Source: Pontibacter oryzae (lineage in GTDB: Bacteria; Bacteroidota; Bacteroidia; Cytophagales; Hymenobacteraceae). From it: a stretch of 64,000 nt of DNA. Numbering within the stretch: position 1 is the first letter of the stretch; each line of letters opens with the position of its first letter. Below the pieces are notes generated by a model. It ran no database searches. It saw nothing but the letters and a program-made list of their open reading frames with translations, and was not told the origin of the DNA. The stretch lies in NCBI RefSeq assembly GCF_003576375.1, contig NZ_QWGE01000001.1, positions 806,001 to 870,000 of the forward strand, given 5' to 3'. Both the position numbers and the translations under genes were made by a program. Positions 62,639-64,000 of the stretch are shown here, piece by piece.

Positions 62639-63055
62639 CTACTTACTGATATTAAATTCAGAAATCATGCGTACCACCTCGTCTTTAGTTTTGCCAAGCT
62701 TTGTCTGAAGGCGCTCGAACAGTTCGCTTTCTTTGCCCTGCTTATAGCTCAGGTCTTCCTCGGTCAGGTCGGCATAGTTTTTTCGTAACTGTCTTTTCAC
62801 ATCGTCCCAGGAGCCATGCATTACGAGTTGCTCTTCTTCAGGGCTGCCTTTGCCTGTGCGTGCTTTCAGGCTGGCAGTCCACTTTTTCACGTTGCTGTTA
62901 ACCTCATCGCTGGCTTTATTCAGATGGCGCATTACCTCTTCACGAGCGTCGCGGCCATTCTTGGGAGCTAACAGCAAGCCTGCCACTACACCTGCGCCGA
63001 TTCCGCCTAAGGTAGCTAATAAAATTTTGCTGCTGTTTTTATCCATCTCATTCAT
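62639..63055 (-). CDS. YtxH-domain protein fused to a CsbD-like C-terminal domain
   Basis: 138 residues: YtxH helix LLATLGGIGAGVVAGLLLAPKNG (about 10-32), then a soluble part (about 75-138) with GSWDDVKRQLRKNYADLTEEDL and ELFERLQTKLGKTKDEVVRMISEF, the pattern of CsbD-like general stress proteins. Joins two stress-protein families on one chain. Could tether a CsbD-like domain at the membrane. Function unknown. Start ATG at 63055; M4 is an alternative. Confidence 0.85.
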   Translation of the reverse strand: MNEMDKNSSKILLATLGGIGAGVVAGLLLAPKNGRDAREEVMRHLNKASDEVNSNVKKWTASLKARTGKGSPEEEQLVMHGSWDDVKRQLRKNYADLTEEDLSYKQGKESELFERLQTKLGKTKDEVVRMISEFNISK

Positions 63056-63236
63056 AATTGTTAGGGTTTATCTGGTTTTAGGTTGTATAAGGTTAAAACA
63101 GATCTTGAAAGGAAGGCACTAACTCTGTTTTAATTCTTTATTTTTGTGCTTCAAGATACATACGGCTTTTGCTCTTCCGGGTTAGCACCTCCTTTACCTT
63201 GAGCCGTATACTAGCATGTTTACTATATGTATAATC

Positions 63237-63473
63237 ATGAAAAGATACATTTTGGTTTCGTTACTGCTTGCCATGGCAGGTATTTCTTCCTGCAGAAACA
63301 CCCCTGCACAAAGCACCTGCATTGATCCCGCCAAAATTAACACTGATGGCATATGCACCATGCAATACGAGCCCGTATGTGGCTGCGATGGAAAGACCTA
63401 TAGCAACCCATGCATGGCTGAAAACGCAGGCCTCACTTCATACACTGTAGGGCCATGCGCTGACACACTATAG
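63237..63473 (+). CDS. Kazal-type serine protease inhibitor lipoprotein
   Basis: 78 residues from the ATG at 63237, which starts a lipoprotein signal (lipobox ISSC, Cys19); the frame opens seven codons earlier without benefit. One Kazal-like domain with the core [23 protein letters not shown] and six Cys for three disulfides, plus an extra terminal Cys. Probably inhibits serine proteases in the envelope or outside. Partner unknown; the gene sits just before a cupin gene. Confidence 0.9.
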   Translation: MKRYILVSLLLAMAGISSCRNTPAQSTCIDPAKINTDGICTMQYEPVCGCDGKTYSNPCMAENAGLTSYTVGPCADTL

Positions 63474-63494
63474 ACAAAAAAAACACGCAACTAT

Positions 63495-63866
63495 ATGAGC
63501 GAGAAGAAATTTTTTAAGCAAACGAAACCGTTCCGGGTACCCACCCACGACGGCAAACTGATCGAAGAGCACTTTGGCCACGCATCTACCCGAACCAGCC
63601 AGTTTAGTGTAGCCCACATGGTTGCGCCACCGCATTGGAGCGAGCCACACCAGACCCCACAGTTTGATGAAATCACGATCGTGACAAGAGGCAAAAAAAT
63701 GATTGAGATTGACGGGGAGGAAGTGGAGGTAAACGCCGGCGAATCCATACTTATAAAAGCTGGGGCCCGCATTCGTTACGCTAACCCTTACGATCATGAG
63801 ACTGAGTACTGGTCGGTCTGCATTCCGGCCTTTGATATTAGCACTGTAAACCGGGAAGAGGAGTAA
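63495..63866 (+). CDS. Single-domain cupin protein
   Basis: 123-residue cupin. Motif 1 SVAHMVAPPHWSEPHQTPQFDEITIVTRGK places His and Glu or Gln ligands; motif 2 VNAGESILIKAGARIRYAN has a Pro-to-Ala type replacement and no clear His, so the metal site may be modified. Substrate unknown. 21 bases after the Kazal gene, thus probably co-transcribed. Ends at a strong terminator. Confidence 0.87.
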   Translation: MSEKKFFKQTKPFRVPTHDGKLIEEHFGHASTRTSQFSVAHMVAPPHWSEPHQTPQFDEITIVTRGKKMIEIDGEEVEVNAGESILIKAGARIRYANPYDHETEYWSVCIPAFDISTVNREEE

Positions 63867-63940
63867 TAAGTATACCGTGGCCGCTAACTGTATGCAAATC
63901 TGTTCCTAGTGACAGCCCAGCGCGGCAGGGTCTAGCTTTA

Positions 63941-63987
63941 AAAAACAGAAGGGCTCCTGCTAATTAGCAGGAGCCCTTCTGTTTTTG
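63941..63987 (+). terminator. Terminator after the cupin gene
   Basis: Perfect 20-bp inverted repeat (63941-63960 and 63967-63986), 6-nt loop, T tail. Confidence 0.93.
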
Positions 63988-64000
63988 TTCTATACATTGC

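Noticed and set aside
1..64000. CRISPR arrays, rRNA, prophage or insertion sequences
   Set aside because: No regularly spaced repeats, no rRNA-like sequence and no transposase, integrase or phage structural genes were seen.

Overview
The window is a chromosomal segment of a member of the Bacteroidota, most likely a cytophagian of the Hymenobacteraceae (Pontibacter-like). This is an inference. It rests on a T9SS-sorted secreted nuclease, DUF4153, DUF4142 and YHYH-family proteins, TTG-N19/20-TAnnTTTG promoters, many short lipoproteins and moderate GC. I saw no rRNA, CRISPR array, transposase, integrase or phage genes. There is one tRNA (Ser, UGA).

Layout. 0-5.4 kb: glutamate synthase gltB (5' end outside the window) and gltD. 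5.4-12.1 kb: an overlapping signalling operon on the minus strand (large hybrid histidine kinase, CheR, CheB, receiver-kinase). 12.3-16.1 kb: AT-richer accessory genes (GDCCVxC zinc ribbon, arylamine N-acetyltransferase, DNA alkylation repair protein, hydrolase, GNAT). 16.4-19.9 kb: an ECF sigma / small membrane protein / Spy-CnrX-like set, followed by a YHYH lipoprotein, an exported protein and an EF-hand lipoprotein. 20.4-24.1 kb: ohr/ohrR, a DUF4437 cupin lipoprotein, and a quinone-oxidoreductase-like gene divergent from an HxlR regulator. 24.6-27.9 kb: sulfatase, a second YHYH protein, a MORN-type protein and SCO, between two copies of a 15-bp direct repeat and next to tRNA-Ser. 28.6-33.1 kb: DUF4153 and YihY membrane proteins, a thioesterase and MltG. 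33.5-37.4 kb: an acyl-CoA carboxylase beta subunit, an M42 peptidase, and a small membrane protein coupled to a metal/cobalamin-receptor-like protein.

37.5-43.0 kb: shikimate operon (DAHP synthase/chorismate mutase, aroB, aroA and an unknown 171-aa protein), divergent from proline dehydrogenase. 43.1-50.1 kb: stress and envelope functions, namely an acidic lipoprotein, an ECF sigma factor, an unusual anti-sigma-like/trypsin fusion, two fasciclin lipoproteins, a glycine-zipper stress protein, a lone receiver, DUF4142, an SGNH esterase and a PA2169/DUF2383-like protein. 50.3-58.2 kb: C-terminal processing protease, gamma-glutamyltransferase and a 1262-aa T9SS nuclease. 58.6-63.9 kb: an unknown protein, lysS, three YtxH proteins, a Kazal lipoprotein and a cupin.

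Three observations stand out. The heptamer AAGTATA/TATACTT occurs about 96 times, inside and outside genes, roughly nine times the composition-based expectation. The 43.5-45.2 kb sigma factor is followed by a protein joining an anti-sigma-like N-terminus, one membrane helix and a complete HtrA-type protease domain, and the divergent intergenic region before the sigma gene carries two matching ECF-like promoters (GGGTTAC-N15-GTAT). YHYH genes of unknown function occur in two separate operons, one with an ECF/Spy-like metal-sensing arrangement and one with SCO and a sulfatase.
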